DNA of 64,000 nucleotides from Anticarsia gemmatalis (GCF_050436995.1 NC_134776.1:18765001-18829000); one strand, 5' to 3'. Shown: positions 1 through 12,049, counted from the stretch's first letter. Notes: generated by a model not told the origin, from the sequence alone. Program-made: numbers and translations.

Positions 1-56
1 CTACAAAATCAATCGTCGTTAAGATCGTGCAACCCTGACCGATCGTATCTTTACAG

Positions 57-265
57 GAGTGACAGCAGCAGCCAGTACTGGATGGGAGCAGTCCGTGACA
101 ACAGAGACCCTGCCAACTGGAAGTGGGTGAACGGCAATGACGTCACCGTGTCTTTCTGGAACGCGCCCGGTGGTGGCGAGGAGTGCGCCCGCTTCGACGG
201 CAGCAAGGGCTGGCTCTGGGCCGACACCGACTGCCAAGCGAGACTGAACTATATCTGTCAACACC
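57..265 (+). CDS. Lectin gene exon: C-terminal half of C-type lectin domain
   Basis: Acceptor tctttacag before 57, donor gtaagt at 266. The reading SDSSSQYWMGAVRDNR leads into the WNAPGGGEECARF and WLWADTDCQARLNYICQ segments. These are the calcium/ligand-site and closing cysteine regions of a C-type lectin fold. The usual WND triplet reads W-A-D here. The exon ends in phase 1. Confidence 0.9.
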
Positions 266-3200
266 GTAAGTCACTTTTTGTTTGTTGCCCAGCTGATAGG
301 CGCAGCGAACTGCTATGCGTGATGCTTAAGCGATTGTTTTACATAAAATAGCGAATAGTTAAACTAATTGCTGTTGTCCTTTCAGAGCCGAAGGCTTGCG
401 GTCGTCCGGAGCAGCCTCCTAACTCCACGATATCGGCCGACAGCTTCGAGGTCGGCGCCTCGGTGGAGTATTCGTGCGACGATGGTCACCTACTGGTCGG
501 ACCCACGGTCAGGACGTGCCTTGATACTGGATTCTATGACGAATTCCCGCCTGTTTGTAAACGTAAGTTGGATACTTGTACAAACGTGATTTGCGGCGAT
601 TTTGCTGACGGAAAAACGATTCGATGCAATCGAATCTAGATCGATCTCGAGTCTCAATTCGTTATCACACTAATTATCATCTTCAAAGTAGTAGCAGATA
701 GTATTTATTATTTATCTTGTAAACAAATATAAGCATCCAATTTCAAACTTTCACCACTTGTTAATAAAAAATATGAATATGAATAACATATAAAGGCAAG
801 ACATTCTTAAATGAGACTAGCACAGGACGCGTCACATAACCAAACAAAGTACCCATCAGCAGCGGGAAGGCTGTGAATAAATGATGATCTTTTGCACTTA
901 GGTCAATTTCGGTAACTTTGAATCATTTGGGTAACATTAACAGTGAGAATATGAACTAGTTTCGATTATTTTTTCATATGAAACCAACACAATTGATAAA
1001 GGTTTATTTTAGTTTTGCAAATTTTATCAATTGTGTTGGTTTCATATGAAAAATTAATTGCAACTAGTTCAAATTCCTACTGTCAATGTTACCCAAATGA
1101 TTCAAAGTTACCCAGGTTGACTGTAGTTGTAATATTATCAATGTTTCCAGGCATAGAGTGCGGCTTCCCAGCAGAGATACCCCACGGCACGTACGAGCTG
1201 ATCAACGGCTCCGTGTCTTACCTCTCCCACGTGCAGTACTCTTGCAAGGCCGGGTACGAGATGGTGGGCAGGTCCCGCCTGGTCTGCGACATTGACGAAC
1301 GGTGGAATGGACCCCCGCCTAGGTGTGATGGTAAGTTGCAACTAGTTAACTGTGCTGGTATTTGGATAATTACTGTAGTCTTTCGCTGTTTTGTCACCCT
1401 GATAATAAGTTGATTAATTCTAAAGCAAGTTTCTCAGTATATGGGTCTTATGCTGGTATTTTACTATTTTGCAATAGCAGTTCTGTACTTGGTAGCCCTG
1501 ATAGTTGATAAATTGAATATAAAGTAGGTTTTTCAGTACATGGATTGTAAGCGAAATTTTAAAAACCCTGTGAAAATATAGCATTTTTTTATTTTGGCAA
1601 GGGTTAAATCTCCTTAGAGTGGGTTCCGAGTTTGTTAACTAAGTATTTTAGATAGGTCGTAACTCTGACATCTTTAAAAACCAGTGGTCTTGTTAAACTA
1701 CTTTTGTTTCTACACGAGTTGTTGTGCATTTTAGGTTAAAACACCCTTAATTCCGTCATACTGCAGAATATTGTACTTTTTAAAAAGGTAATGTAACAAT
1801 GTCTTCGGGGACATGTTTCGCCCATTTTTTGTTTGATTTTCTTCGCCGTAGAACACATGTTTACTGTATTAGAATTATGAATATAAAAGTTCTAAACACA
1901 CATTGAATAGAAAAAACAATTTGCGACAGACGAGACCGTATCGCGACCGCGACGACAATTAGTCGTAATTATATGTCGCATCTTGTAAATTGCAATGGGA
2001 ACGTGTACTCGCTATGACAAAAGTGTTTCATTTGAACTATACTCAGAAAATAACATTAAAACATGCAAGAAAAATTACTTACCCCGGTTTCTGAGGTACA
2101 TTTGGCGGTAGTTTATCTATTCAATGGCGTTTGAACTCATATAAAAAAGCTATTTAAAAGAATCAGATAAACTACCGCTAAATTTACTCCGAAAGTGATT
2201 GTAATCCTCCTAAAATGAAAATACATTATTCACCTTAGAATTCTAACGAGCTGGTTCTATTGAAATTTAGCAATAGTTATAATGGTTTTTTCAATTACCT
2301 AACTGTCATCAGTTCTTCACTTAAAAGTTATACAATCTATACATATAAAACTCTTCCGTTACTGAGTGACTGATGGACAACGCACAGACGAAACTACTGA
2401 GCGTAGAAAGTTGAAATTTGGTATGAAGATTCCTTAAGATGTGTAGAGAAAGACTAAGAGTGGAAATTTGGAAATTGCCACCTCGTAGGGGGTAAAATGG
2501 ACAAAAACTTTTTTTATGAAAGATCAGCCGCTTGTTGAATATATCTAAAAATATATAACTCAAAGGTGACTGACATAGTGATCTACCTATCAACGCACAG
2601 CCTAAACCACTGGACAGATCGGGCTGAAATTTGGCATACAGGTAGATGTTATGGCGAAGACATCCGCTAATAAAGGATTTTGATCAATTCACGACCAAAG
2701 GGATAAAATAAGGGATGAAAGTGTGTAAGAAAATTCTGTCCTAAGTCACAAACCACGCGTACCTCGCGAGCAAACGCTAGTTGAATATAATTTCCCAACT
2801 TTGTGACCGACTGTACAATACAGCGATATGGATTTTTCACAAGTAGGCGTAGCGTGGCTTTCTACATCTCGTCATTGTCAAGTGGGTCGCTTGTATGACG
2901 ACGGAAGGCAGGAAACTGCGATAGAGCCATTATGTCGTAATTCTGCGCGTGACAATACAATACTAACGAAACATTGACAATATGAAGAATATTACTTTGA
3001 TTGCCTTCTCCACTATCATTGCGTCTGAATATTGTCGTGGATTCGATTATTTACCACACGGAACAATTATTTGTGCAATCCACAAATTGTCTCGGGTCTG
3101 GTTGTACTTTGTGTCCGTATGTATGTTTGTAAAAGTCCCGCGCAAGAGCATTCCTTAATGCGGGAGTTTTCTTTTTAAAGAAGAAAGATGACTGAATAAA

Positions 3201-6200
3201 TAGTTATAATGATGCTCCCGTACGAAAAATGGATGGATTTGAGTGTGGCAAAGGAAGTTTGTAAGAATCGTAACAAGTGGCTTTCTTGGGTCTCTACCCA
3301 ACCCTAGACCGTAGTAAGTGACGATCATTGGTCTCTGCTATGGGAAAAGGCGTGATATTATGTATGTAAGTAGCTGTAAGATAATATTTCCCTCTATGAA
3401 ACAGATTGGGACTTTTTGGAGGAAAAGAAAAATACAGTAATGGTTAGAACCTCCTCCTTTGGAAATCAATTAAAAAGGGTAGGCTTTTGTTCAGCGGTGG
3501 AACAGGAGGTCTGAAAAAAACTATAATATCAGTGATTTCGTGCAAAAAAGTCTGGTGCTTAGAACTCCTAACCGGCGGTCTAGCACGACAAGATGCTTGA
3601 AGCAAGGGAAATTTGTAAGGTCCCTTCTTCTTCTTCTTCTTTTCGTTCTTTAATACTATATATTATACATTCCTTATATATTTCCATATATCATTATATA
3701 CCGTGTTTCGTTTGCTCGCCTTCGCGCTGCAGTTGAATCGCCAATCAGCGCCATCTAGTGAAACTATTGGAACTAATAGTTCGTAATACTGCATTTGCAT
3801 TTATTAGACTGTATTCGCATACATATCTAACTCTAAAAACCTCCCTCTTGTATAAATAGCTTAAAAGAAAGAAGTTTTAATACTTGAATTATGTCTATAA
3901 CGGCACAGATTTAGTAAGTTTTGTAATATAACACTTTAAAAGTGGTGGAGGCGCTAGCATCGCTTGTAAAGTATTGATCCCGAACACAGAAAGGGCGTTA
4001 GTCAGAGATGGGCGGATGCGAGTGGTAAAAAAAATACCAAACTTGTTAAATTTAAACTGGCTACAAAAATCTGGTATAAACCAAAATCATTGATTATTTA
4101 GTATCGTTGTTTTCTCTCATGCACCTGATATTGACATCATAGCGGTGTAGTTTCATTAAAAATAATGTTAATATTTTTTCAATTTCATAAAGATCAAGTA
4201 CCACCTGAGTGAAAGTTAAACCAAATGTCAACTCAGTTTACTACCTAAATAAAATACAATTTATATTAGTTTAAAAAATAGTAATACCAAGTTTTTTTTT
4301 TTACTAAGATCTTTGTATAAATATTATTTTAAAACGTGAAAGTAGAAACACACAAAACTAAATATTTTGAATGTTGCTTTGAATTCATTCGTTTTATAAT
4401 TTCGGTTTTGATACATGGATCTGGCAAAGTGGTAAATTAGAAACGGGAAGAAAAAATGGGTCCAAATAAATATTAACCCGAGTTGCGGGTTTTACCGTGG
4501 TGGTGAACTACCCATCTCTACTCGTGTTGCCTCCAAGCCAATCTAACGCCATCTAGTTACAAAACTGGAAAATACATTAAAATTATACATTGCTTTTTTA
4601 AGAATTGTTATTATTGAAATATGATTTAAATACCTTTTCACGCAAGTGCATGCAAAAAAGGAATAACACGAACAGATTTTTAAGCAAGTCAACGCATTTT
4701 TAAAAATTTTAATGTTTTGCAAAACTAGTTCATACAGCGCCCGCTAGAGGTGCTGATCAGAATTTCATACAAAGTATCTCGATAGCGAGAATTTTACTAA
4801 ACAATTTACTCTTCTTCAACAGTGGTTCAATGCGAAGACCCGCCTCAAGTGTTGAACGCAAGGGTCTCGCTATCTCAAAACGCGTCGGTGTTTGGTGCCG
4901 TGGCCGAGTACGTCTGCCTGAGGGGTCACAGGATGCAAGGAGCCAGAAGAATAGTCTGCCTTGCCTCCGGTCTGTGGGATAAACCCGCGCCGATATGCTC
5001 GCGTAAGTATTAAGAACATTTCTGGATTTTGCCAAAAAATACTTCAAAAGTACTTTACTGCTTGTTGAGTGTTTCAAAAATGTCGTCATATTTGTATCTT
5101 TGGCGTTTATTCTTAATGAAACAGCAGTGCATGTAACCCACAAAACTTGTTCCGTTGAAGGTGATATTGCTTCCATTTTAAATATGTTTTGAAAGAATTA
5201 TATTATGTCATAGGTCATTAAAATCGAAACTGAACTATAATATCACAATTTTTGAAACCAGCAGCGGAAGAACGCCCAACGACCACAACGACGACGACAA
5301 CTAGTGCCCCTCCACTGCCGACCACACCTCCACTCTTTGTGTCACCGACCACACCCCGCCTGGTGCTCGCCGGCCCCACCAAACTGCGCACGTCTCCCAG
5401 ACCACTGTCCTCACCAACACCCTTCGTGACGGCTGAACCACCGCGCAGGCTGAAGCCGAAGACGTCCACGGAGAGACCGACCACCAGGATCTACGAAAGA
5501 CCTCCGGAGAGAAAGGTGACCGTGCCTGATAACCACGAGTCTCCTACAAGCCATATCCCGCATATTATTGTTGCGAGCCATCCGAGGGAAAACCAGGTAA
5601 GAGACACTTTGTTACAATTCTACAGGTCTGCATTCATTAACTGATCAACAAAGTCAACTCCTTTAATTAAATTTTACTTGATTATGATTTTTGGATCACA
5701 ATTTGCAGTAGAAAATAATTAATTCTTAACTACAATTTTTTTTATACTGCATTTTCAAAGTATAAAGCGAAATTAATAGTTTTATTTCAAATCAAGTTCC
5801 CATTAAGATTTATGCTTCATAATGACTGCAAATTAAAGACATTAATTCCTTTAATAACACAATTTTTTTACTCCACTCTTTTCTTCACAAGCATACCCAA
5901 CTGACCCCAAAATTACCCCAAACAAAATTCTTGATCACACGACGTCATTACTAAAGCTTGTAACTGTGTCTTCCAGATCCTCGGCAGCGGCAACAACATC
6001 CGCGCAGAGCAGACTCCCCGCGTGAACGTGCCGCAGTCAGTGGACGGCGAGCGTCGTGACCCGGTCGGTGCTAGGCTCAACATCGGAGCGGTCGTCGCGC
6101 TAGGCGCCTTCGGAGCCCTCGTCTTCCTCATAGCCATCATCACGACCATCGTCATACTCGTCAGGAGGTAAGCAGTCATTACTAGTCTATTCAATAAGTG

Positions 6201-8358
6201 TGTGACTTTTGCCGCTGTCAAAGTGTTTTAAGAATGTGTCCACATCGCAGCTTTGTTCCCAATACATTCACGAGTGTTTTGAAAAGGGCACAAATTACAC
6301 TACTGCGAGTTTGAATCAGTTTTGTCAACTAATACAGTTGGAAGCGAAACTTTGACAATAGTTATTATTAAGACAATCGAGGCAGCCATAGTTAGGGCTT
6401 CGAAAATGGTTTAACGATATTTCTATCGTTAAAATTCGTGATTGGTGTTTCAACTGTTCAACTGTTCTGTGAGAACAGGAAGATCATTTTAGGCACTGCC
6501 TTGATATACTTACCAATATTTACAAAATCCCCTATTAGCGAGAAATAAAACTTTACCTGGCAATATAAACAGTTGAGGAAGCCCTTGTCAGGTAGTACCT
6601 TAAAATGAATCGTTGTTATATGTGTATCTAGGCAGTGACATTTCTATTACGAAACTACATAGCTAAACAACCATTCAATCTACTACAAAAAACAGAAGAC
6701 AGCGAAATGCATACAACACATCAATCCAAACATCAAACATCATAAATCAAATCATATAAACATGCCTACCTACCTAAGGTCAAACCAAAAGATAAAGCTA
6801 TGAAATATACAACATTTGGTATACTACATCGACACTTGAAACACTAGCGGGGGTCCCAAGCGTCCTCCGCCGGCGGTGCGCGAGCTGCCATCGCGGTGGT
6901 ACACTCTCTTGGCCCTGCCCTTCCCGGACCAGCAGGTCGGGAGGCGCGAGTTCGCAAGGGCCCATCGGCACACGCATCGAGCTGGCCACTTCTCCAACCC
7001 TTTATAGCCAGTGCGTTCGTTTTAAGGTACTACGTTGACATGGTGGTTGGCCACCCATTCGCGTTATAGTAAACTGAAGCAAACCTAATAGCGTTTTTCG
7101 AAGAAATTTATGTTTTGTCGCGCTTGTGATGGCGTCCAGCGCATGCAAAATAATGAGCGCGTATACGATTGTATAAGACACGCATTAAGAGGCATACAGG
7201 CTCGTAAAATGAGCTTAAATACTATGAAAATACGCTCTAAATCTATTTCACAAAATCTTGTGGATTAATGTTGATTGTCGCATTATCTAAGGTAGCTATT
7301 CAATAACAATTAAAGTAAAATATAAATTTTATTATAAAATATAAGTAATATATATTATGTAGTAGTATTAACATTTATATATGTATTTAACAACCACCAT
7401 GTCATCGCTCTCGCACCGGTATTGGACGCACTTGCAAACTTGAAACACAAACGGAATATATACTGAAATATTTTATCACTGGCTGAAATACGAACACGTT
7501 TTCAACACGGCTTCATCACTATGACTGTTCTGGATATCTTATCTTCTTAAACACGGCGACACTGAAGGCGCAGCTTCAAAAATATGTACCTACCACTATC
7601 GCAAAATGACGAAAAGGCAATCGTACTCCGCACTGCAACGCCTTCGCGCCAAATCTCACGACAACTATACCGATTGTCACGATATGCACCGATTTTGTAA
7701 ATAAAACTTTATACTTAGGTATTCTACTTATGCTAGGTTAACCCTGTGTCGTGAAAAAGAAGAGAAATTAGACCTCTTTAGGTCAGTTCTTAAAAAGTTA
7801 GCTTAATACAAAAAGTATTCCATTGCAAACTTATGTAAAATTTAATAAACATAATTGGTATTACTATGACCTGAGAACGAATCAAAAACCATTCACAAAG
7901 AAGGATTTTTATCCACATCTTCACATATTTCCTCAAATACTATAAGTCATCACCTGAAAATCAGTCTCATTGACCAAAAATTAATGTCGAATATTACCTA
8001 TGTTAGCAGGAAACACAACGACGGCAAGCGCTACAGACACCACGTGTCTCCTGACTGCAACACCGTCGGCTCCCTGGACTCGTCCTCCTCGGAATCCAGG
8101 AGTGGACTGAATAGGTACTACCGCCAAGCGTGGGAGGAGCTGCACGAGGCCGCGGGGGCCAAGCACGGCCACAACAGGAGACATGGAGACAGAGAAGCTC
8201 CCAAAGACGGCTCGGAATTAGTAGTGTCGGACGTATATCCCGCTCCTCACTCGAGAGACAAGCGTCGTCATCACCACCATCACCATCACCGCGAGCCCAG
8301 GCACCCCGACTGGCACTCCCCCCATCGCCCCCACCATAACCATAAGCCTAGGTATTAG
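57..8358 (+). CDS. C-type lectin/sushi-domain transmembrane protein (furrowed/CG9095-like), 3' part of gene
   Basis: Seven exons join in phase (57-265, 386-562, 1151-1330, 4823-5002, 5262-5596, 5977-6167, 8010-8358) to give 539 residues and a stop. The gene starts left of the window. Domain order: the end of a C-type lectin domain (WNAPGGGEECARF, then a final LNYICQ), three sushi/CCP modules of four cysteines each, a Thr/Pro-rich mucin-like stalk, one transmembrane helix followed by Arg-Arg, and a basic His-rich cytoplasmic tail. All sushi exons are phase 1-1, typical of shuffled extracellular modules. This order is known from insect selectin-like proteins such as Drosophila furrowed and CG9095, cell-surface adhesion molecules; which of the two is orthologous cannot be told from this part. 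A second possible last exon lies at 6848-7007. Confidence 0.85.
386..562 (+). CDS. Lectin gene exon: sushi (CCP) module 1
   Basis: This is a 177-bp exon, phase 1-1, with acceptor ctttcag and donor gtaagt. It encodes one sushi domain: ACGRPEQPPN, VEYSCDDGH, VRTCLD and a closing PPVC, so four cysteines are present. Confidence 0.9.
903..1127. repeat. Hairpin MITE with arms of about 100 bp
   Basis: The left arm (from about 903) and the right arm (ending about 1127) are inverted copies. The inner segments tcaattgtgttggtttcata and tatgaaaccaacacaattga match exactly around 995 and 1030. The outer segments with ctttgaatcatttgggtaac match apart from scattered changes. It sits in the intron between sushi exons 1 and 2; the right arm ends about 23 bp before the exon at 1151. 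Confidence 0.75.
1151..1330 (+). CDS. Lectin gene exon: sushi (CCP) module 2
   Basis: This is a 180-bp exon, phase 1-1, with acceptor atgtttccag and donor gtaagt. It carries ECGFPAEIPHGTYEL, VQYSCKAGYEMVG, RLVCD and a closing PPPRC, a textbook sushi pattern. Confidence 0.92.
2086..2196. repeat. Small TIR MITE
   Basis: The ends are imperfect inverted repeats of about 32 bp containing gcggtagtttatct on the left and agataaactaccgc on the right. Related sequence recurs near 60826 and at 63137-63365. Confidence 0.6.
2336..2780 (+). mobile_element. Helitron-type non-autonomous elements (LEP1-like), two adjacent fragments
   Basis: The first piece (from 2336) shares its start, including cttccgttactgagtgactg, with the element at 54660-54844. 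The second (from about 2555) shares ggtgactgacatagtgatct and a 3' end close to CTAG|T with copies near 31.1 and 63.7 kb. Ends in CTAG followed by T with a GC-rich hairpin are typical of Helitrons. Confidence 0.6.
4004..4519. mobile_element. Possible hAT-like non-autonomous element
   Basis: Short terminal inverted repeats (agagatggg at 4004, cccatctct ending 4519) resemble hAT-type ends. No clear 8-bp target duplication is visible, so the call is tentative. Confidence 0.35.
4823..5002 (+). CDS. Lectin gene exon: sushi (CCP) module 3
   Basis: This is a 180-bp exon, phase 1-1, with acceptor cttcaacag and donor gtaagt. It encodes VVQCEDPPQVLNARV, AEYVCLRGHRMQG, RIVCLASGLW and APIC, completing the third sushi module. 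Confidence 0.92.
5262..5596 (+). CDS. Lectin gene exon: Thr/Pro-rich stalk
   Basis: This exon starts at the first in-phase AG (one codon later is also possible) and has donor gtaaga after 5596. It encodes a low-complexity stretch opening with a run of threonines (PTTTTTTTTSAPPLP) and rich in Pro, Ser and Thr. It is likely an O-glycosylated stalk separating the sushi modules from the membrane. Confidence 0.85.
5597..5976 (+). other. Short intron
   Basis: A 380-bp AT-rich intron. I see nothing in it beyond the splice signals (donor gtaaga, acceptor tgtcttccag). Confidence 0.8.
5977..6167 (+). CDS. Lectin gene exon: juxtamembrane and transmembrane helix
   Basis: Acceptor tgtcttccag, donor gtaagc. 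After a polar juxtamembrane stretch it encodes a helix reading IGAVVALGAFGALVFLIAI followed by ITTIVILVRR: about 26 apolar residues and a basic stop-transfer end. It ends in phase 2, which fits both downstream last exons (6848 and 8010). Confidence 0.9.
6848..7007 (+). CDS. Candidate alternative last exon of the lectin gene
   Basis: Within the intron before the main last exon, a GC-rich block follows an AG at 6846-6847. It is in the phase the preceding exon needs (AG+C). It stays open for 53 codons to a TAG at 7005-7007. It reads SGGPKRPPPAVRELPSRWYT at its start and ends HTHRAGHFSNPL. The base composition is like the neighbouring exons and unlike the AT-rich intron around it. The polypyrimidine tract is weak. 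If used, it would replace the His-rich tail with a shorter Pro/Arg-rich one. A minus-strand ORF over the same bases is probably its shadow. Confidence 0.5.
8010..8358 (+). CDS. Lectin gene last exon: His-rich cytoplasmic tail
   Basis: Acceptor tgttagcag before 8010; the codon split as AG+G joins the helix exon in phase, and the stop TAG is at 8356-8358. The tail of about 115 residues is basic, with a Ser cluster (SLDSSSSESRSG) and a seven-His run near 8267-8291 within a wider H/R/P-rich end. I recognise no catalytic or known signalling motif. Confidence 0.88.
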
Positions 8359-8847
8359 TAAAGACTGCTATATCCCCTTAACAAAATTTGAGTGTGAGTG
8401 AATGTGAAAAGACTCAAATATTAAATGAATCGATATGACAAAAGAATATTAATCAACATTATTTTTAAGCATGATTAGGCGTAATTTTTAAATATTTTTT
8501 ATAATGGAACGGCAGGTAACGTGAACTGAAACGAGTGGAATTTAGCAGTCGATATTATACAATCGTACCAAATAACAACCTTTCTTGATACTTGTAATTT
8601 ATATTTATTTGTGTTTACTAATTTTATATTATTATTCAATCGCATATTAACGACTGTTCACACTACACCTAGTTATAAATGAAACTGATTTAGGATTTTG
8701 AAAAAGCAAATCCTGAGATCAGTGATATTTAAATGTTGAATGTAACCTGTGACTAAATGAAACAAAAAATATAGTATAGGATCCCGCTATAGAACGAACT
8801 TTCACCGAGCAGATTAATAGATGAAATATATTAATTTTTATCAACTT

Positions 8848-9707
8848 AAAGGAGAATGGGCAAAATAGTATGGAGCCTGGGCGATCCGCGGCCAAACTTG
8901 ATTTTTTGTTTTTTTAATGTAGTTTAGTCCTATAATTACCGTGTAGAAGTTTTATTGCCGCGACGCACTTCTATGACGAACAAAATACATTTTTGTTTTT
9001 GAGCACTTTTAATAGTATAAAAACATATTTTTGGCTTATATTCGGAGATTAAATAAAAAGTACTATTTATATTATTGCATACAAATCTAGACATTATTAA
9101 TATTCGAACAATCATAACATGTAAATATATAAATATCGTAACAAGTAAACATCTTGCTCTTCTATAATATATTCACTGAGACGACTTATCTGTCTTGAAT
9201 GCTCAGCTTAAAAACGAGGCGTTCATAGCCAGTTGCGCTCACTGGTCGGTAAACAATCTGTTGGTTAAGCAACCGTTGGCGCGGTCATTCTATAGATGGG
9301 TGACCGCATTGTGGTATTTGAACTGAGCTTCTCCGTGCTTCCGAGGGCACGTAAAAAGTCGGTCCCGGTTGTTGTCAACTAAGATAACATTCGGGCGGCT
9401 TGAACAACTTTGAAACTGGGTGAACCATATGATAGATAGATACGAGTTACGATTATTGTTCATTTTGATGGCATTGCAATCGTTATAAGAAGATGTAACG
9501 TTATTACACAACATTAAATGCATTACAGACACGAAATAATTGTATTTGTTCTATGAAATTCCATTATATTTACATGTCAATATATTGTTTCCTGAAAGGA
9601 TTGCAGCGAAACGTTCTTAGTAAAAGTTGTTCCTAGTTATCATTACTTTAATTTGACACTACTTTCATTAATGGCCGCCGACCGCCCAGGAGTGCCCATT
9701 CTCCTTT
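8848..9707. mobile_element. TIR DNA element of about 860 bp carrying a nested SINE
   Basis: The ends aaaggagaatgggc (8848) and gcccattctccttt (ending 9707) are exact inverted repeats. Looser inverted similarity (cctgggcgatccgcggcc against ggccgccgaccgcccagg) continues inside. A 5S-rRNA-headed SINE sits inside at about 9216-9436. There is no transposase ORF, so it is non-autonomous. Confidence 0.65.
9216..9436 (+). mobile_element. 5S rRNA-derived SINE
   Basis: It contains ggttaagcaacc, then atagatgggtgaccgc, which match the internal promoter region of 5S rRNA. A shared tail follows with gggcacgtaaaaagtcgg and cttgaacaactttgaaac. It is closely related to the copy at 55338-55590. Confidence 0.75.
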
Positions 9708-11383
9708 GTCACTAAATATATTACTAATGGGTTGTCTAAAAATTTTCAGTCCCGAATGTGATTGTATAGCGAGATCTTAGTCTAGTAGGTATATCTTCGT
9801 TAATATGCAGTTAAAACTCTGAACCCTATATTTAATAATTCAAACAATACTATTCTTATAATTTTATTATTTATTTATGTGACAATTCTTTCGTGCTTGG
9901 ACTATGATTACCTTGATCTTTTCTTTTATAAATATTGTATTATTTCGAATTTCCAATAATTTAGTTTATAAGCAGTTATAAAGAATTGTAAATAATTATG
10001 TTAGTTAGTAAGTTCATAAGATAAGATTGAAGATAATCATTGTTAAACTGCTCTAACTTTCCTGTCTGGTTTTTTATTAATTGTGTTAATAAATTATTTA
10101 GTTAAGCAACCGTCAGTATGAGTCCGTAGGTAGTTAATACACGGATCTAACAATATGACAGATTTTATATTTAAACTTACTTTGAGTCTTCTTTGCTCAA
10201 TCTTTTATTCTTATTCCAATTAAATAAAATTATATATTAAAATGCCATCTTTACTGTACGTTCATCAAAGGCCGCAATTAGATTTTTTGACGAGCGAATC
10301 GCTCTCAAAAGTCTAAGATCCGTATTCATAGACTAGTATCAAATTGAAAGCGCAGTTCTATGTAACTATTTGGAACAAAATTGGTTACTAAACTTACTTC
10401 CAGTTGCTATGCGTCTATTTATACGAACTAAAATAGGTATTGTATGAACGTACACAGTCTTATAGTTTTCAAAAGGTCATAGTATCGATTTAGACGTCCA
10501 AAGTTCATTTCAAAACAAAATCTACTATGTATGGTACAAAGTAATTTAAAAGTTGAATCTAAAATGAGTACAAGTCGTCATCGACGGGTGCTAACAGAAA
10601 AATCGTATGTGCCATCACACAGGCAGACGTGAGAGTGAAGTTCACAGATTTTAAAATATTTGTTTTAATTTATTATTAACGAGTAAATTAGTTATTGTTT
10701 TATGTAAATATAACCTACGAATGATGACAATTAGTGCTCAATATGACATGTTTTGTGTCTGATGCGACCGCTCAAAAATATGATATGCATGAATATAATT
10801 ATAATGAATTTATTTGATGATGTATAACGGTAAAGCTCAGAAATTGTATCGACCCGAGTGTAGTATTAAACGTTTGTGATAATTTATGTATGGTTTTATT
10901 TTTAATCTGTAATTTATAATACACCCATAACTCCTACAATTCCCTATACCTAAATACTACTGGTAAAGGTAAGTTACTCTTAAAAATGTGGATATTGGAT
11001 AACATAACACACTTGCCCGCGTCAAATCGTCCAGAAATTCGACGAGTTTTGACTAGTGTGCGAGGTTTTATTTGATTTCATGAAAACAACTGTAAAATTC
11101 GTTTCATAAACATGCTCGGCACGGATAATTTTGAGTTCACTTTTAAAGTCAGTCAAGAAATCTTCACAAGGATTTAGATACATTTTTATTATAAAATAAA
11201 ACAAAAAATAATAGTCAAACATGAATTTTATTTTTCTAGTTCATGAAAAACAATTGGTGTCTTAAAATACAATTTCCTTGTAGCAACCATAGTTGACAAA
11301 TGCGATTGATTGAGCTTCATCCAGTTCATAATCATTTTCAGAACAAATGCTAGACTTTTACATTAGAAACAGTGACGTCATAA

Positions 11384-11458
11384 GTGCTTATCGTATGGTT
11401 AGTGGTCAACCTAGTGTCAAAGTTGTTCAAGCCGCCCGAAGGCCTTGGACATACCTAT
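11384..11458 (-). mobile_element. Truncated 5S-type SINE tail
   Basis: The reverse complement of the tail of the 55.4-kb SINE: gtcaacctagtgtcaaagtt and gttcaagccgcccgaaggcc are recognisable. The head is missing. Confidence 0.65.
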
Positions 11459-12049
11459 TATTATTGACAACAAACGCTATTTTTTAAACTCGGCACTTTT
11501 ATATTTCAATACCTATTTGCTGAGTGAACTTACTCAATTTTATCTGTAAAAAATAGTTATACAGTAGTTTATGAACATAATAATTATTAGATCGTTTTAA
11601 CGGATAACTTTTACCGTGTACGTATTCGTGCGTACGTATATCTAAGTATACCTCGACACAACTGTTTCTAATGTTCCAGTTTCAGTACAATTACAGCTAA
11701 AATATACATAGGTATAAAGACTTAGAACTAAATGTAAAATATGTTCGAAATCAACGTTAAGACCGGCTCAACAATTTAGCTAAAACATTCATTTGGGCTT
11801 GCGTTAAAATTTCAATATATACCAATAAAGATAGCCTCAAATAAAATTTCGCTATAAATATGCAATTTGTTATAAAACCGATCAAAGGAATGACTAATAA
11901 CTGTCACTAAATGTGACGTCATAGCATTATTTAACTAATTTAGCGCGAGTGTGACTTGTCACGGCTGTTGTTTTGTCACCATCCATAATATTTATTCTCT
12001 TAACACAGTATAGATAGTTTTGATTGAAATCCTTTTGCGATATTTTGAG

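Larger units (their letters stand above)
1331..4822 (+). other. Intron of lectin gene, repeat-rich
   Basis: This 3.5-kb intron has no convincing exon. It holds a TIR mini-element (2086-2196), two CTAG-ended Helitron-type fragments (2336-2780), a short tct microsatellite near 3630, a possible hAT-like element (4004-4519) and a partial mini-element of the recurrent gcgcctctag family (about 4733-4800). Confidence 0.7.

Noticed and set aside
1138..1341. Minus-strand ORF opposite sushi exon 2
   Set aside because: It is a shadow of a well-supported exon.
2321..2593. Minus-strand ORF of 90 codons
   Set aside because: It is made of Helitron-type repeat sequence that gives similar frames at other copies (for example 54.7 kb).
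6798..6989. Minus-strand ORF over the GC-rich block in the lectin intron
   Set aside because: The plus-strand frame fits the splice phase of the surrounding gene and ends in a stop, so the minus frame is more likely its shadow.
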